Of a stretch of 32,257 bases of DNA, positions 7,558 to 15,501 are shown in pieces. Under the pieces are notes generated by a model. The model did no database searches. It was not told the DNA's origin and saw only the letters and a list, made by a program, of their open reading frames with translations. This DNA comes from Candidatus Gastranaerophilales bacterium (GTDB lineage Bacteria > Cyanobacteriota > Vampirovibrionia > Gastranaerophilales > Gastranaerophilaceae): the NCBI GenBank assembly GCA_947624265.1, contig CANQJQ010000007.1, forward strand, positions 1 through 32,257, given 5' to 3'. The stretch's first letter is position 1, and each line of letters starts with the position of its first letter. Made by a program: the position numbers and the translations under genes.

Positions 7558-7586
7558 ATCATAATAAGAAGAAAATAATATTTCAA
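7558..7586 (-). promoter_or_regulatory. rpsO promoter
   Basis: On the minus strand TTGAAA, 17 nt, TATGAT, just after the stop of the M20 peptidase gene; the leader would be about 46 nt. Confidence 0.6.
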
Positions 7587-7595
7587 GTACTATGC

Positions 7596-8831
7596 TTAAA
7601 TTTTATTAAATTCTTTAAAAAATTCTTTTAAAAATTCATAACCTTTAAGATATGTTTTATAGTTTATTTTTTCATCACTTGAGTGCATGTTAAATACATC
7701 AGCCATTCCTATAAGAACAGGTTTGAGAGTTTTCCCGTATTTATTTTTGTTATTTGCATAAATGTGGGTTTCAGCACCGGCATGGAAAGATGAAATATCG
7801 AGTTTAAGATTAAGATTTTCACCCGCCTTTTTTGCTGTATTGATAAGAGTTTCATCCTCACTTTTTTCAAACGGAGGCAGGTGCTCCGAAGTTTCAACTT
7901 CAGCAAGCGCAAACCCCGCATATTTGTTATTAAATTTATTAACTATTTCTTTTATTTCATTTATTAAATTATTTTCAAACTCTCTGCTTGAACTTCTTAT
8001 AGAGTATGCAGCACCCGCTTTAGTATTTATAACATTTGTAACAGCTTTATCTAAAATAGTTTCAAGATATTTATTGCTTGAAATTGATGAGTTTTTAATA
8101 TTATCAACGGCTGTTTCTATACCTCCGCCGATTATTACGCCAAGATTAATTGAAGTAATAACGCCAAACTCATCTTTTTTATAAACACCTTGAGGGATTT
8201 CACTAACCAGCTCTGCTATAAGTTTAGCGGCATTTAATCTTGTTTTATCATCAATATCAATCCCCGAATGTCCGCCTTTTAATCCCTTTACGTTTAGAAC
8301 GAGTTTGGTATAGCTTGCTCCTGATATTTGAACCTGACCTAATTTATCCGCATCAAGTACCAAAATATATTCCGACTCTAATTCATCCATTTTTACATTG
8401 TGAATACCTGTCATGTTTTGTTCTTCATCCCGTGTAAAAATTATTTCAAGTCCGCCGTGTTTAAGGTCTTTATTTTGGGATAATTCTATAGCTAATAAAA
8501 CGGCTGCGGCGACTCCCGCTTTATCATCAGCCCCGAGTGTTCTTGTTTTATCGGTTTCAATAATATCGCCGTTTAATTTTATATTAATAGGGCTGTCATC
8601 TCCGACTACATCCATATGCGCACTTAATAAAAGAGGTTTTTTTGTTGTATCCGTTGCTTTGACTTTTGCGGTAATATTCCCGTAATCATCTTTTTTTGCT
8701 TCAATATTATTTTCTTTAAAAACGGATAATATTTTTTCTGCAACTTTTTCTTCTTTTAAAGAAGGCGAGGGTATTTCAGCCAAAGTGCAAAATAAATCAA
8801 TAAGTTTATATTCTTTTCTTAAAGTTTCCAT
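7596..8831 (-). CDS. M20-family metallopeptidase (PepT-like)
   Basis: A di-zinc M20 exopeptidase of 411 residues, probably cytosolic (no signal peptide). Metal and catalytic motifs: SAHMDVVGD (about residues 69-77; His and catalytic Asp), GADDKAGVA (bridging Asp, about 99), FTRDEEQNMTG (catalytic Glu and metal Glu, about 132), LDADKLGQ (metal Asp) and SSFHAGAETH near the C-terminus (final His). GLKGGHSG marks the dimerisation lid. The order and spacing resemble tripeptidase PepT and its YqjE-like relatives; the exact substrate cannot be read. AAGGAG lies before the ATG. It is upstream of rpsO, which has its own promoter. Confidence 0.88.
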   Translation of the reverse strand: METLRKEYKLIDLFCTLAEIPSPSLKEEKVAEKILSVFKENNIEAKKDDYGNITAKVKATDTTKKPLLLSAHMDVVGDDSPINIKLNGDIIETDKTRTLGADDKAGVAAAVLLAIELSQNKDLKHGGLEIIFTRDEEQNMTGIHNVKMDELESEYILVLDADKLGQVQISGASYTKLVLNVKGLKGGHSGIDIDDKTRLNAAKLIAELVSEIPQGVYKKDEFGVITSINLGVIIGGGIETAVDNIKNSSISSNKYLETILDKAVTNVINTKAGAAYSIRSSSREFENNLINEIKEIVNKFNNKYAGFALAEVETSEHLPPFEKSEDETLINTAKKAGENLNLKLDISSFHAGAETHIYANNKNKYGKTLKPVLIGMADVFNMHSSDEKINYKTYLKGYEFLKEFFKEFNKI

Positions 8832-8915
8832 TTGTTACTCCTTTTTTAATCATTATAGATTATTTTTATTTAATAGTATATAATATATATATGTAATAAG
8901 GTGTAAGGAAATTGT

Positions 8916-9104
8916 ATGGCAAAAGTTTTATTATCAATACCTGATAAGTTTTTGAATCAAATTGATGTTGTAGCGGAAAATGAGCAAAGAACAAGAAGCG
9001 AATTGATAAGAGAGGCTCTTAGAAATTACATCAAAAGAAATAATATGTTTGACATGAAAAAATCTGCATCTGACGCTGAATTTTTAGATAAATTATTAGA
9101 TTAG
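8916..9104 (+). CDS. Ribbon-helix-helix (CopG/Arc-type) DNA-binding protein
   Basis: A 62-residue protein with a typical RHH layout: a beta strand (AKVLLSIPDKFLNQID), then EQRTRSELIREALRNYIKR, the R-S-E-L-I-R-E-A-L core of CopG-like proteins. Such proteins are transcription repressors or antitoxins. No toxin gene is adjacent, so I call it an orphan regulator. AAGGAAATTGT precedes the ATG, and an AT-rich TATAAT-containing stretch (about 8870-8890) is shared with the divergent peptidase gene. Confidence 0.85.
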   Translation: MAKVLLSIPDKFLNQIDVVAENEQRTRSELIREALRNYIKRNNMFDMKKSASDAEFLDKLLD

Positions 9105-9128
9105 AATTTAAAAAAATATTCAAATTAT

Positions 9129-9154
9129 AAGGGTTACGAGGTATGTACACCCTT
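9129..9154. other. Short hairpin between the RHH gene and the transglycosylase
   Basis: AAGGGTTAC / GTA(C)ACCCTT makes a 9-bp stem with one bulge and a 7-nt loop. No T run follows, so it is not a clean terminator. It ends 5 nt before the -35 of the next gene and could be an operator or an mRNA 3' end. Confidence 0.35.
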
Positions 9155-9158
9155 GCGG

Positions 9159-9186
9159 TTGAAATTTTAAATTTACGTAATACAAT
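9159..9186 (+). promoter_or_regulatory. Promoter of the transglycosylase-Nudix operon
   Basis: TTGAAA, 16 nt, TACAAT. The start site near 9193 lies before GAGGA and the ATG at 9236. Confidence 0.55.
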
Positions 9187-9235
9187 AAATTATAACCAAC
9201 TTTAAAGCGTGATAAATAAAGTAAAGAGGATTTAC

Positions 9236-9847
9236 ATGGCTCGAAAAGTATTGATTATAATTGCGGTAGTATGTTTTTTATTTATAAATTTCCCGCAAGT
9301 AACAAAGGCTGATGTGGTGCCAACAATAGCGGTAAAAAAGCTTATTGTAAAGCATGCCAAAGAGATGGGAATTGATCCTGCCATAGCTTTAAGTATTGCA
9401 AAAATCGAATCGGGTTTTTGCCAGAGCAAAAAAAGCAGATACGGCGCCGTAGGAGTATTTCAATTAATGCCTAATACCGCAAAAAAAATGGGTTATAATC
9501 CATACAGTATACACGATAACATAAAAGGCGGTATAGCATATTACAAAAAGATGTATAAAATGTTTGGTTCTATGGAGCTTGCGCTTGCAGCTTATAATGC
9601 AGGCCCCGGGAACGTTAAAAAATATAACGGTATACCTCCGTTTAAAGAAACAAAAAAATTTATTTCTTCAATAAAAACAAACTATAATCACTTTAAAACA
9701 AGCCCCGAATCCTCTATGGATACATATAAAAATATTAAAGATATTAATTACTTTGTAAAAGATGAAGATGAAGAAATAGCCGCAAATGATTTTAGAATGC
9801 AGCAAGATGCAATATTAAAAGAATTTTTGTCAGTTCAAGGAATTTAA
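9236..9847 (+). CDS. Exported lytic transglycosylase (SLT domain)
   Basis: I chose the ATG at 9236, not the track's 9209, because AAAGAGGA sits 5 nt before it and it gives a clean signal peptide (MARKVLIIIAVVCFLFINFP). The mature part has an SLT/goose-lysozyme-like domain: IDPAIALSIAKIESGF with catalytic Glu58, then YGAVGVFQLMPNTAKKMG and LALAAYNAGPGNVKKY, the three standard motifs of family 1 transglycosylases. It cleaves peptidoglycan glycan strands in the periplasm, forming 1,6-anhydro ends. Length 203 residues. It is co-transcribed with the Nudix-type regulator 11 nt downstream. Confidence 0.92.
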   Translation: MARKVLIIIAVVCFLFINFPQVTKADVVPTIAVKKLIVKHAKEMGIDPAIALSIAKIESGFCQSKKSRYGAVGVFQLMPNTAKKMGYNPYSIHDNIKGGIAYYKKMYKMFGSMELALAAYNAGPGNVKKYNGIPPFKETKKFISSIKTNYNHFKTSPESSMDTYKNIKDINYFVKDEDEEIAANDFRMQQDAILKEFLSVQGI

Positions 9848-9858
9848 GAGAGCAGAGA

Positions 9859-10539
9859 ATGTTTCAAGAGATAAAAACCCACGAAATCACCACCGACGTA
9901 GTTATATTTACTATCAAAGATAATAAACTGCAGGTATTGTTGGTAAAACGTGCTAATGAACCGTTTAAAGGCAGATGGGCTATACCGGGAGGCTTTATAA
10001 GATTATCGGAAAATCTTGACGCTGCTGCTTTAAGAATATTAAAAGAAAAAACGAATGTTGATAATATTTATCTTGAACAACTTTATACATTTGGCGACCC
10101 GCTTCGTTACCCCGGCTCAAGGGTTATAACGTGTGCATATTTTGCTTTAATAAGAAGTGATGATATAAAATTATCCGTTGATAATTCGCAGGGAATTACG
10201 GAAGTTCAATGGCACGAAGTGTATAATTTGCCGACTTTAGCTTATGACCATAAAGAAATTATAGAATATTCCATAAAAAGAATGCGTGAACGTTTGGAAT
10301 TTTGCCCCATCGCATTTCAGCTTCTGCCCGAAAAATTTACTTTGACCGAACTTCAAAAATCTTATGAATTAATATTGGATATGAAACTTGATAAACGTAA
10401 TTTCCGTAAAAAAGTTTTAACGGGTGCTATTTTAAAAGAATTAAACGAATATACCAAAATAGGTTCAAAACGTCCTGCCAGATTGTATTCTTTTGATAAT
10501 ATTACGTTGAACTCCAAAAGAGGTCATTTCTTCTCTTAA
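9859..10539 (+). CDS. Nudix-domain transcription regulator (NrtR-like), degenerate Nudix box
   Basis: 226 residues: an N-terminal Nudix fold (residues 10-140) and a C-terminal winged-helix part (about 150-226; LTELQKSYELILDMKLDKRN FRKKVL and GSKRPARLYSF), the NrtR arrangement. NrtR-type proteins bind ADP-ribose or related nucleotides through an inactive Nudix domain and repress NAD or sugar genes. The Nudix box confirms loss of catalysis: in GGFIRLSENLDAAALRILKE the expected R-E-U-x-E-E-x-G-U reads R-I-L-K-E-K-T-N-V, so two catalytic Glu and the Gly are replaced. No NAD gene is adjacent, so the regulon is unknown; pncC (NMN amidase, 31.2 kb) is a conceivable target. Confidence 0.82.
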   Translation: MFQEIKTHEITTDVVIFTIKDNKLQVLLVKRANEPFKGRWAIPGGFIRLSENLDAAALRILKEKTNVDNIYLEQLYTFGDPLRYPGSRVITCAYFALIRSDDIKLSVDNSQGITEVQWHEVYNLPTLAYDHKEIIEYSIKRMRERLEFCPIAFQLLPEKFTLTELQKSYELILDMKLDKRNFRKKVLTGAILKELNEYTKIGSKRPARLYSFDNITLNSKRGHFFS

Positions 10540-11535
10540 CTATTGATTTAATAAGGATTTTATAAGTTCTCCTACGGCATAATATTCAATATGAAGATCA
10601 AGTTTTTTGGCTTCTTGTTCAAAATATTGATAAAGTTCTATTATCGGATGATTTTTATCAAGTTTATTTTTATAGTGTGCATACCAGTGTGATTCAATAT
10701 CCATGATAACAGAATTAACCATTGATTCTTTACTTAAAATAAGCCAATTTTTGATTTGTTCTTTAGAAGCATTTGAATATACCCCGAATTCAAAAGGAAG
10801 CAGAATAAATTTTGTAGAAACACCGTATTCGTTATTTTTTTGAGCCTTAGCATATTTTTTAATATTTTTCCAAACATCGTTAAATTTATTAACTCTTTTA
10901 ATAGTTTTGTATGTATTGGCATCTGAACTGTCAGGGGAAATTGTTAATCTTGTATTTTCTTGAGATATGTATTTTTCAATGCTCTTGGAGAATTTGATTC
11001 CCGAAGAATTAATTTGCACACTTGCAATATTATTTTTATAGAAAAAATCCATAATTTTATCAAATTCTTTTAACAGCGTAGGTTCTCCTCCGCCGAAACT
11101 TAATCTTCCGTCAAATTTTAAAATATTTTTTTCTTTCATATCTTTAAGAATTGGCATAAAATTATAAGGTTTCATTTTCGTTTTTTTATCTAAATTGCAA
11201 TATATACAATTTGAATTACAATGAGTCCAATGAGATATAATTATAAAGTTAATATAAGGTTCCCAATCATCCCAATCTTTTTCTTCATAATACTGACAGT
11301 CTTTACAGAAAATACTCGGGTTCCCTTCTTTCATGTTTTGAAGTTGAGTTTTTCTTTCCCTCATTAGTAAATCCCAGTCTAAAGTTTCCCCGTTATAAGA
11401 GTTTTTAATTTTATAAAACTCAAAAAATCTTATGCCGGAATGACAACAATAATCTATTTCATTTGTCCAAAACATTATTGCATGTCTTAAAAATTCACAA
11501 CTTTTGTATTTCATATTGCTCTTGGTTAAAATCAT
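10540..11535 (-). CDS. Radical SAM protein with N-terminal SPASM-like Cys module (paralog 1)
   Basis: A 331-residue radical SAM enzyme. The [4Fe-4S] motif is HCNSNCIYC (Cys106, 110, 113; CX3CX2C), followed by the SAM-binding LSFGGGEPTLL and ITISPDSS-like strands (here LTISPDSS). Before the core there is a cysteine set: Cys13, CCH at 30-32, and CKDC at 77-80, arranged as in SPASM/twitch auxiliary-cluster domains, which normally lie after the core. It is clearly related to the gene at 17.7 kb (INSSGI(K/E)FS, ISPDS, K(R)xN(K/N)FN(D/R)VW(K/E)NIKKYA). The substrate is unknown; no precursor-peptide gene is evident. The start could be 11535 or the internal ATG at 11514. It abuts the stop of the Nudix gene convergently. 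Confidence 0.85.
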   Translation of the reverse strand: MILTKSNMKYKSCEFLRHAIMFWTNEIDYCCHSGIRFFEFYKIKNSYNGETLDWDLLMRERKTQLQNMKEGNPSIFCKDCQYYEEKDWDDWEPYINFIIISHWTHCNSNCIYCNLDKKTKMKPYNFMPILKDMKEKNILKFDGRLSFGGGEPTLLKEFDKIMDFFYKNNIASVQINSSGIKFSKSIEKYISQENTRLTISPDSSDANTYKTIKRVNKFNDVWKNIKKYAKAQKNNEYGVSTKFILLPFEFGVYSNASKEQIKNWLILSKESMVNSVIMDIESHWYAHYKNKLDKNHPIIELYQYFEQEAKKLDLHIEYYAVGELIKSLLNQ

Positions 11536-11763
11536 TAATCTTTTCTAATAAACTTTATTTTATATTATTCTATTGTAAAAATTAAGCGGAGCCAAATATT
11601 TAATGTAAAATTATTTAGTGTAAAAAATAAATTTGTAAAAGTTTATTTATATTTTAAGATTTTACTTAAAATTTGTGCTAAATTTGTCATGTAGATAAGA
11701 GATTAAATTATAAACTTAATCCCTAAAACAGTTTAAGAAATAGAGTCAAGGAGATTTATAGGT

Positions 11764-12360
11764 ATGCCGGAGTACTTGAGCAAAGAAGAAATTCGTAAAT
11801 GGAGAAGCTCATTAGAACGCATCACATTAGAGGAGTATGCTGCAAGGTTAGGTAAAGTTATTCAAGAAGAAAAACATGATGACAGTTTAGTTGACAGTGT
11901 TATGTTAAGATCTTTAAATTCCATGTCGGTTGAAAGTTATACCCCCACAGCGGAAAAAATACAAACACTTGCAATTAAATCATTTAATAAAGAAAAAGAG
12001 ATAAAGCAGGTAAGTAAAGAAACAACAGTTAAACCTGCTAAAAAACAAGAAACAAAAAAACTTCATGAAAATAAAGAAACCAATAAACAAGAACAATTAA
12101 AAACAAAAGAAATGCCTGTTATGCCTTCATTAAATGAAGATATTAATATTTCATTTAAAAAGGCTTTAACTGCAAGAGAACAAATAGTTTTTGATTATTT
12201 CTTGGCAAATAAAAATAATATAGTATATGCAAAGGATTTAGCAAGTATTTTGGAACTTCCGAGAGATTATGTATATAAATATATAAAAAATCTCAGAAGC
12301 AAAATGAATGAAGATGTTCTTCAAAATGCCGATAACGGCGGATATTTGCTGAAAGTATAA
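11764..12360 (+). CDS. Winged-helix regulator with unusual N-terminal region
   Basis: 198 residues. The C-terminal 65 (LTAREQIVFDYFLANKNNIV ... YVYKYIKNLRSKM ... DNGGYLLKV) look like an OmpR/PhoB-type winged helix: recognition helix YVYKYIKNLRSKM and the wing G-G-Y-L-L. There is no receiver domain; instead there is an N-terminal helical piece (YLSKEEIRKWRSSLERITLEEYAARLGKVI) and a lysine/glutamate-rich linker (about residues 70-125). I cannot name a family for the N-terminus. AAGGAG lies upstream of the ATG. It is 7 nt ahead of the DUF2229-type gene and probably regulates or is co-transcribed with it. Confidence 0.7.
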   Translation: MPEYLSKEEIRKWRSSLERITLEEYAARLGKVIQEEKHDDSLVDSVMLRSLNSMSVESYTPTAEKIQTLAIKSFNKEKEIKQVSKETTVKPAKKQETKKLHENKETNKQEQLKTKEMPVMPSLNEDINISFKKALTAREQIVFDYFLANKNNIVYAKDLASILELPRDYVYKYIKNLRSKMNEDVLQNADNGGYLLKV

Positions 12361-12367
12361 ATTATAA

Positions 12368-13495
12368 ATGGCAAAAGAACGGCTGAAAGTTGCATTTCCG
12401 CATATGGGAAATGTATATATATCGTGGGCTTCTGCGTTAAAAAAGTTGGGATTAGAACCTATTATACCCCCGAGAACAAATAAACGTACACTTGAGCTTG
12501 CTTCAAAATACAGTCCCGAGTCTATTTGTCTGCCATATAAGTTAATATTGGGTAACTTTTTGCAGGCTATAGAAAACGGTGCCGATTATGTTGCAATGAT
12601 TACATCCCCGGGGATTTGCAGACTTGGAGAATACGGTCAGAGTATCAAAAATGTTCTTACGGATTTGGGTTATGGCGATAAATATACTGAACTGCAGCTT
12701 TATGACGGATTTAAAGGCATGTATAAGTTTTTAATTGAACTTACGGGTGTAAAAAATCCGATTACCATTGTTAAATCTATAAATATGGCAGTAAGAAGTG
12801 TTTTTGTTGTTGATAAACTCGAAACTTTGTTTTCCTACTACAGAGCGCGTGAAATAAAAACAGGTACGGCGGAAAAGCACTTTAATAAAGCTCTTAATAT
12901 GGTAATGCAGGCTAATAATACGAAAGAGCTAAAAAAAATAGAAAAAGAAGCAATAAAAGAAATCAAACAAACAGAAATCGACCCCGCAAGAGAAGTAGTT
13001 AAGGTAGATATAACAGGTGAAATATTTCTTGTTCAAGACCCTTTTTCCAACCAAAATATTGAAAAAGAACTGGGCAGAATGGGCGTTCAAACAAGAAGAA
13101 GCTTAACCGTATCAGGTTTTTTAAAAGATGCAATAATTCCAAAATGGTTTAAAAAAGGCGAAACTCATTTAGAACGGGCTTTTAGAATGGCAAAACCATA
13201 TTTAATGCGTGATATCGGAGGGGATGCCCTTGAATCCGTCAGCGATGTAGCTTATGCTAATGAACGCGGAGTTGACGGCATTATCCATATAAGTCCTTTT
13301 ACCTGTATGCCTGAAATTATGTCCCAAAATATTTTCCCCACCATGAGAGAAAACTGTGATATCCCTATTTTAACTCTTATTATGGACGAACAAACTGGAA
13401 GAGCAGGTTATATTACCCGTCTTGAAGCTTTTGTTGATTTAATGAAACGTAAAAAGTATATAAAAACAAAGCAGAAAAAACCTCAAAAAGTTTAA
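12368..13495 (+). CDS. HgdB/DUF2229-type acyl-CoA dehydratase activase-related protein
   Basis: A 375-residue protein resembling the Fe-S half of the 2-hydroxyacyl-CoA dehydratase activase superfamily (HgdB / DUF2229): KVAFPHMGNVYISWASALKK at the start, conserved cysteines in ESICLPYKLILGN, SPGICRLGEYGQ and SPFTCMPEIM, and the LTLIMDEQTGRAGYITRLEAF tail, where a Glu-x-x-Gly segment is usual. In characterised systems such proteins pair with an ASKHA-type ATPase activator that fires electrons into a [4Fe-4S] cluster; no such ATPase gene is next to it here. No Shine-Dalgarno is visible; TATAAA at 12356-12361 ends 6 nt before the ATG. A terminator follows. Confidence 0.75.
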   Translation: MAKERLKVAFPHMGNVYISWASALKKLGLEPIIPPRTNKRTLELASKYSPESICLPYKLILGNFLQAIENGADYVAMITSPGICRLGEYGQSIKNVLTDLGYGDKYTELQLYDGFKGMYKFLIELTGVKNPITIVKSINMAVRSVFVVDKLETLFSYYRAREIKTGTAEKHFNKALNMVMQANNTKELKKIEKEAIKEIKQTEIDPAREVVKVDITGEIFLVQDPFSNQNIEKELGRMGVQTRRSLTVSGFLKDAIIPKWFKKGETHLERAFRMAKPYLMRDIGGDALESVSDVAYANERGVDGIIHISPFTCMPEIMSQNIFPTMRENCDIPILTLIMDEQTGRAGYITRLEAFVDLMKRKKYIKTKQKKPQKV

Positions 13496-13517
13496 ATATT
13501 AAGTTTTGTAAAGCATT

Positions 13518-13545
13518 AAAACCCTTATAAAATAAGGGTTTTTAA
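13518..13545 (+). terminator. Terminator after the DUF2229-type gene
   Basis: An 11-bp stem (AAAACCCTTAT / ATAAGGGTTTT, loop AAA) continuing into a T-rich tract, 22 nt past the stop. Confidence 0.88.
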
Positions 13546-13719
13546 ATATTTTTATCAAATTTAAGATAAAACGCGCAATTATTTAAATCGTATATACTTT
13601 ATATATATGTAGATGATAAACACAAGATATTAAGAGAACCAAATAAAGCAAATTATAAATTCATACTTACCTTACTTACTACCTTTACTAACACACGAGG
13701 AAATTGAAAAAGATTTCAG

Positions 13720-13747
13720 AGGAACAATTCTTGTTCCTTTTTTTTTG
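13720..13747 (+). terminator. Strong terminator hairpin in the pckA leader
   Basis: AGGAACAA-TTC-TTGTTCCT followed by a run of ten T (counting the last stem base). It lies 43 nt upstream of the pckA ATG and just before its AAAAGGAGG, so it either attenuates pckA or ends a short RNA made from about 13600. A small hairpin GAAAT...ATTTC directly precedes it. The rest of the 295-nt gap is AT-rich with a C/T-rich, repetitive CTTACCTTACTTACTACC tract near 13665. Confidence 0.85.
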
Positions 13748-13790
13748 TGTTATGCTAATAGTTAAGAAAATTAAAAGGAGGAACATTAGC

Positions 13791-15389
13791 ATGGAAACAT
13801 TCGGAATCGAAAAGTGGGGAATAATAAACCCAAAAGCCGTTTACAGAAACCTTACTCCTGCCCAATTGACAGAAAAAGCACTTGAAAGAGGCGAAGGTAA
13901 ATTAAGTAACACAGGCGCATTAGTAGTAACAACAGGTAAATATACGGGACGTTCTCCTAAAGACAAATTTATCGTTGATACAGATACAATACATAACGAA
14001 ATAGCATGGGGAAAAGTTAACCGTCCTATTTCAAGAGAAAAATTTGATTCAATAAAAGGCAAAATCGCAGCATATTTGGAAAACAGAGAAGTATTTATAT
14101 TTGACGGTTTTGCAGGTGCGGATAAAAAATATACAAAGAAATTCAGAGTTATAAATGAACTTGCAAGCCAAAACTTGTTTATACACCAATTATTAATAAG
14201 ACCTACTGTTGAAGAACTTGCAAGCTACGGTGAAGCTGATTATACAATACTTTGTGCCCCCGGTTATAAATGCGACCCCGAAGTTGACGGAGTAAATTCT
14301 GAAGCTTGTATAGCTATTGACTATGAAGCTCATACAATCATCATTTGCGGTTCTCAATATTCGGGCGAAATCAAAAAATCAGTATTCGCAACAATGAACT
14401 ATGTAATGACAAAAGAAAACGTACTTCCGATGCATTGCAGTGCAAATATGGACCCTGTAACAGGCGAAACAGCAGTATTCTTCGGATTATCAGGAACAGG
14501 TAAAACAACACTTTCTGCTGACCCTGCAAGAAAATTAATCGGCGACGATGAACACGGCTGGTCTCCTGACGGCGTATTCAACTTTGAAGGCGGATGCTAT
14601 GCAAAATGTATTAACTTATCTGCCGAACACGAACCTGATATTTACAACGCTATTAAATTCGGTTCTTTAGTTGAAAATGTAATTATGGATGACAAAACAA
14701 GAGAATTTGATTTCAACGACGGAAGCTTAACCGAAAATACACGTGTAGGATATCCTATTGATTATATTAACAACGCTCAAGTACCTTCTAAAGGCGGAAT
14801 ACCAAAAGTTGTTGTATTCTTAACCGCTGATGCGTTCGGTGTATTGCCTCCTATTTCAAGATTAAACAAAAATGCAGCAATGTATCACTTCGTAACAGGC
14901 TTTACATCTAAATTAGCAGGAACTGAACGCGGTGTAACAGAACCTCAACCGACCTTCTCAACCTTATTCGGTGAACCCTTTATGCCGATGGATGCTTCAG
15001 TTTACGCTAAAATGTTAGGCGATAAACTTGATAAATACGGCACACAAGTTTACTTGGTAAATACGGGCTGGGCAGGCGGAAGTGCAGCATCAGGCGCTAA
15101 ACGTATGAAATTAAGCTACACAAGAGCTATGGTTACTGCAGCATTAAACGGGTCATTTGATAACGTTGAATTCAAACATCATGATGTATTTAACGTTGAT
15201 TATCCGTCAAGTTGTCCTAACGTACCTGATGAAATGCTTGACGCTCGCGGTATGTGGGCTGATAAGAATGCTTACGATGAAGCGGCTAATAAGTTAGCTC
15301 AAATGTTTGAAGATAACTTCAAGGCTAAATATCCTAATATGCCTTCAGAAATCGTAAACGCAGGTCCTAAACCAAAATGCAGAGTTTAA
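13791..15389 (+). CDS. pckA: Phosphoenolpyruvate carboxykinase (ATP)
   Basis: It converts oxaloacetate plus ATP to PEP and CO2, the entry step of gluconeogenesis, or runs in reverse for succinate-type fermentation. The true start is the ATG at 13791 behind AAAAGGAGG; the track's extra 29 residues read through the leader terminator. 532 residues, normal for the ATP-dependent type. TGKYTGRSPKDKFIVD is the substrate loop, FFGLSGTGKTTLSADP the P-loop (about residues 228-243), IGDDEHGWS the metal-binding kinase-2 motif, and FTSKLAGTERGVTEPQPTFS the ATP-binding C-terminal part. Monocistronic, with a terminator on each side. Confidence 0.97.
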   Translation: METFGIEKWGIINPKAVYRNLTPAQLTEKALERGEGKLSNTGALVVTTGKYTGRSPKDKFIVDTDTIHNEIAWGKVNRPISREKFDSIKGKIAAYLENREVFIFDGFAGADKKYTKKFRVINELASQNLFIHQLLIRPTVEELASYGEADYTILCAPGYKCDPEVDGVNSEACIAIDYEAHTIIICGSQYSGEIKKSVFATMNYVMTKENVLPMHCSANMDPVTGETAVFFGLSGTGKTTLSADPARKLIGDDEHGWSPDGVFNFEGGCYAKCINLSAEHEPDIYNAIKFGSLVENVIMDDKTREFDFNDGSLTENTRVGYPIDYINNAQVPSKGGIPKVVVFLTADAFGVLPPISRLNKNAAMYHFVTGFTSKLAGTERGVTEPQPTFSTLFGEPFMPMDASVYAKMLGDKLDKYGTQVYLVNTGWAGGSAASGAKRMKLSYTRAMVTAALNGSFDNVEFKHHDVFNVDYPSSCPNVPDEMLDARGMWADKNAYDEAANKLAQMFEDNFKAKYPNMPSEIVNAGPKPKCRV

Positions 15390-15410
15390 TCTGATTTGTT
15401 TTTAAAGTTT

Positions 15411-15447
15411 ACGGGGGTAAAACATTAGTTTTACCCCCGTATTTATT
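15411..15447 (+). terminator. Terminator after pckA
   Basis: A 13-bp perfect stem (ACGGGGGTAAAAC / GTTTTACCCCCGT, loop ATTA). The following tract ATTTATT is only partly T, but the stem is very strong. Confidence 0.85.
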
Positions 15448-15466
15448 GCAATAATAAAAAATAGTC

Positions 15467-15495
15467 TTGACAAATTGTCTGCTATAGAATACACT
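15467..15495 (+). promoter_or_regulatory. Toxin-antitoxin promoter with embedded palindromic operator, predicts leaderless mRNA
   Basis: TTGACA, 17 nt, TACACT; the -10 ends 6 nt before the toxin ATG at 15502. The palindrome GACAAATTGTC (15469-15479) overlaps the -35 and is a likely operator for the HTH antitoxin. Confidence 0.65.
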
Positions 15496-15501
15496 AGTAA
15501 T

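Noticed and set aside
7506-7586. N-terminal extension of rpsO in the ORF track
   Set aside because: It overlaps the rpsO promoter and has no S15 similarity; the ATG at 7505 has a ribosome-binding site.
7762-8685. Plus-strand ORFs of 65-140 aa opposite the M20 peptidase
   Set aside because: They are reverse-frame shadows of a well-supported gene, with no ribosome-binding sites or family features.
8916-9847. RHH protein and transglycosylase as a toxin-antitoxin or phage lysis pair
   Set aside because: The transglycosylase has a signal peptide and its own promoter, and neither toxin nor phage genes flank it.
10540-11535. Radical SAM gene as a RiPP maturase cluster
   Set aside because: No precursor peptide, transporter or protease gene is next to either paralog; the small ORFs nearby are antisense shadows.
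13704-13790. 29-residue N-terminal extension of pckA
   Set aside because: It is encoded by the terminator hairpin and its T run; the ATG at 13791 has AAAAGGAGG and fits the family start. Kept only as a possible leader frame.
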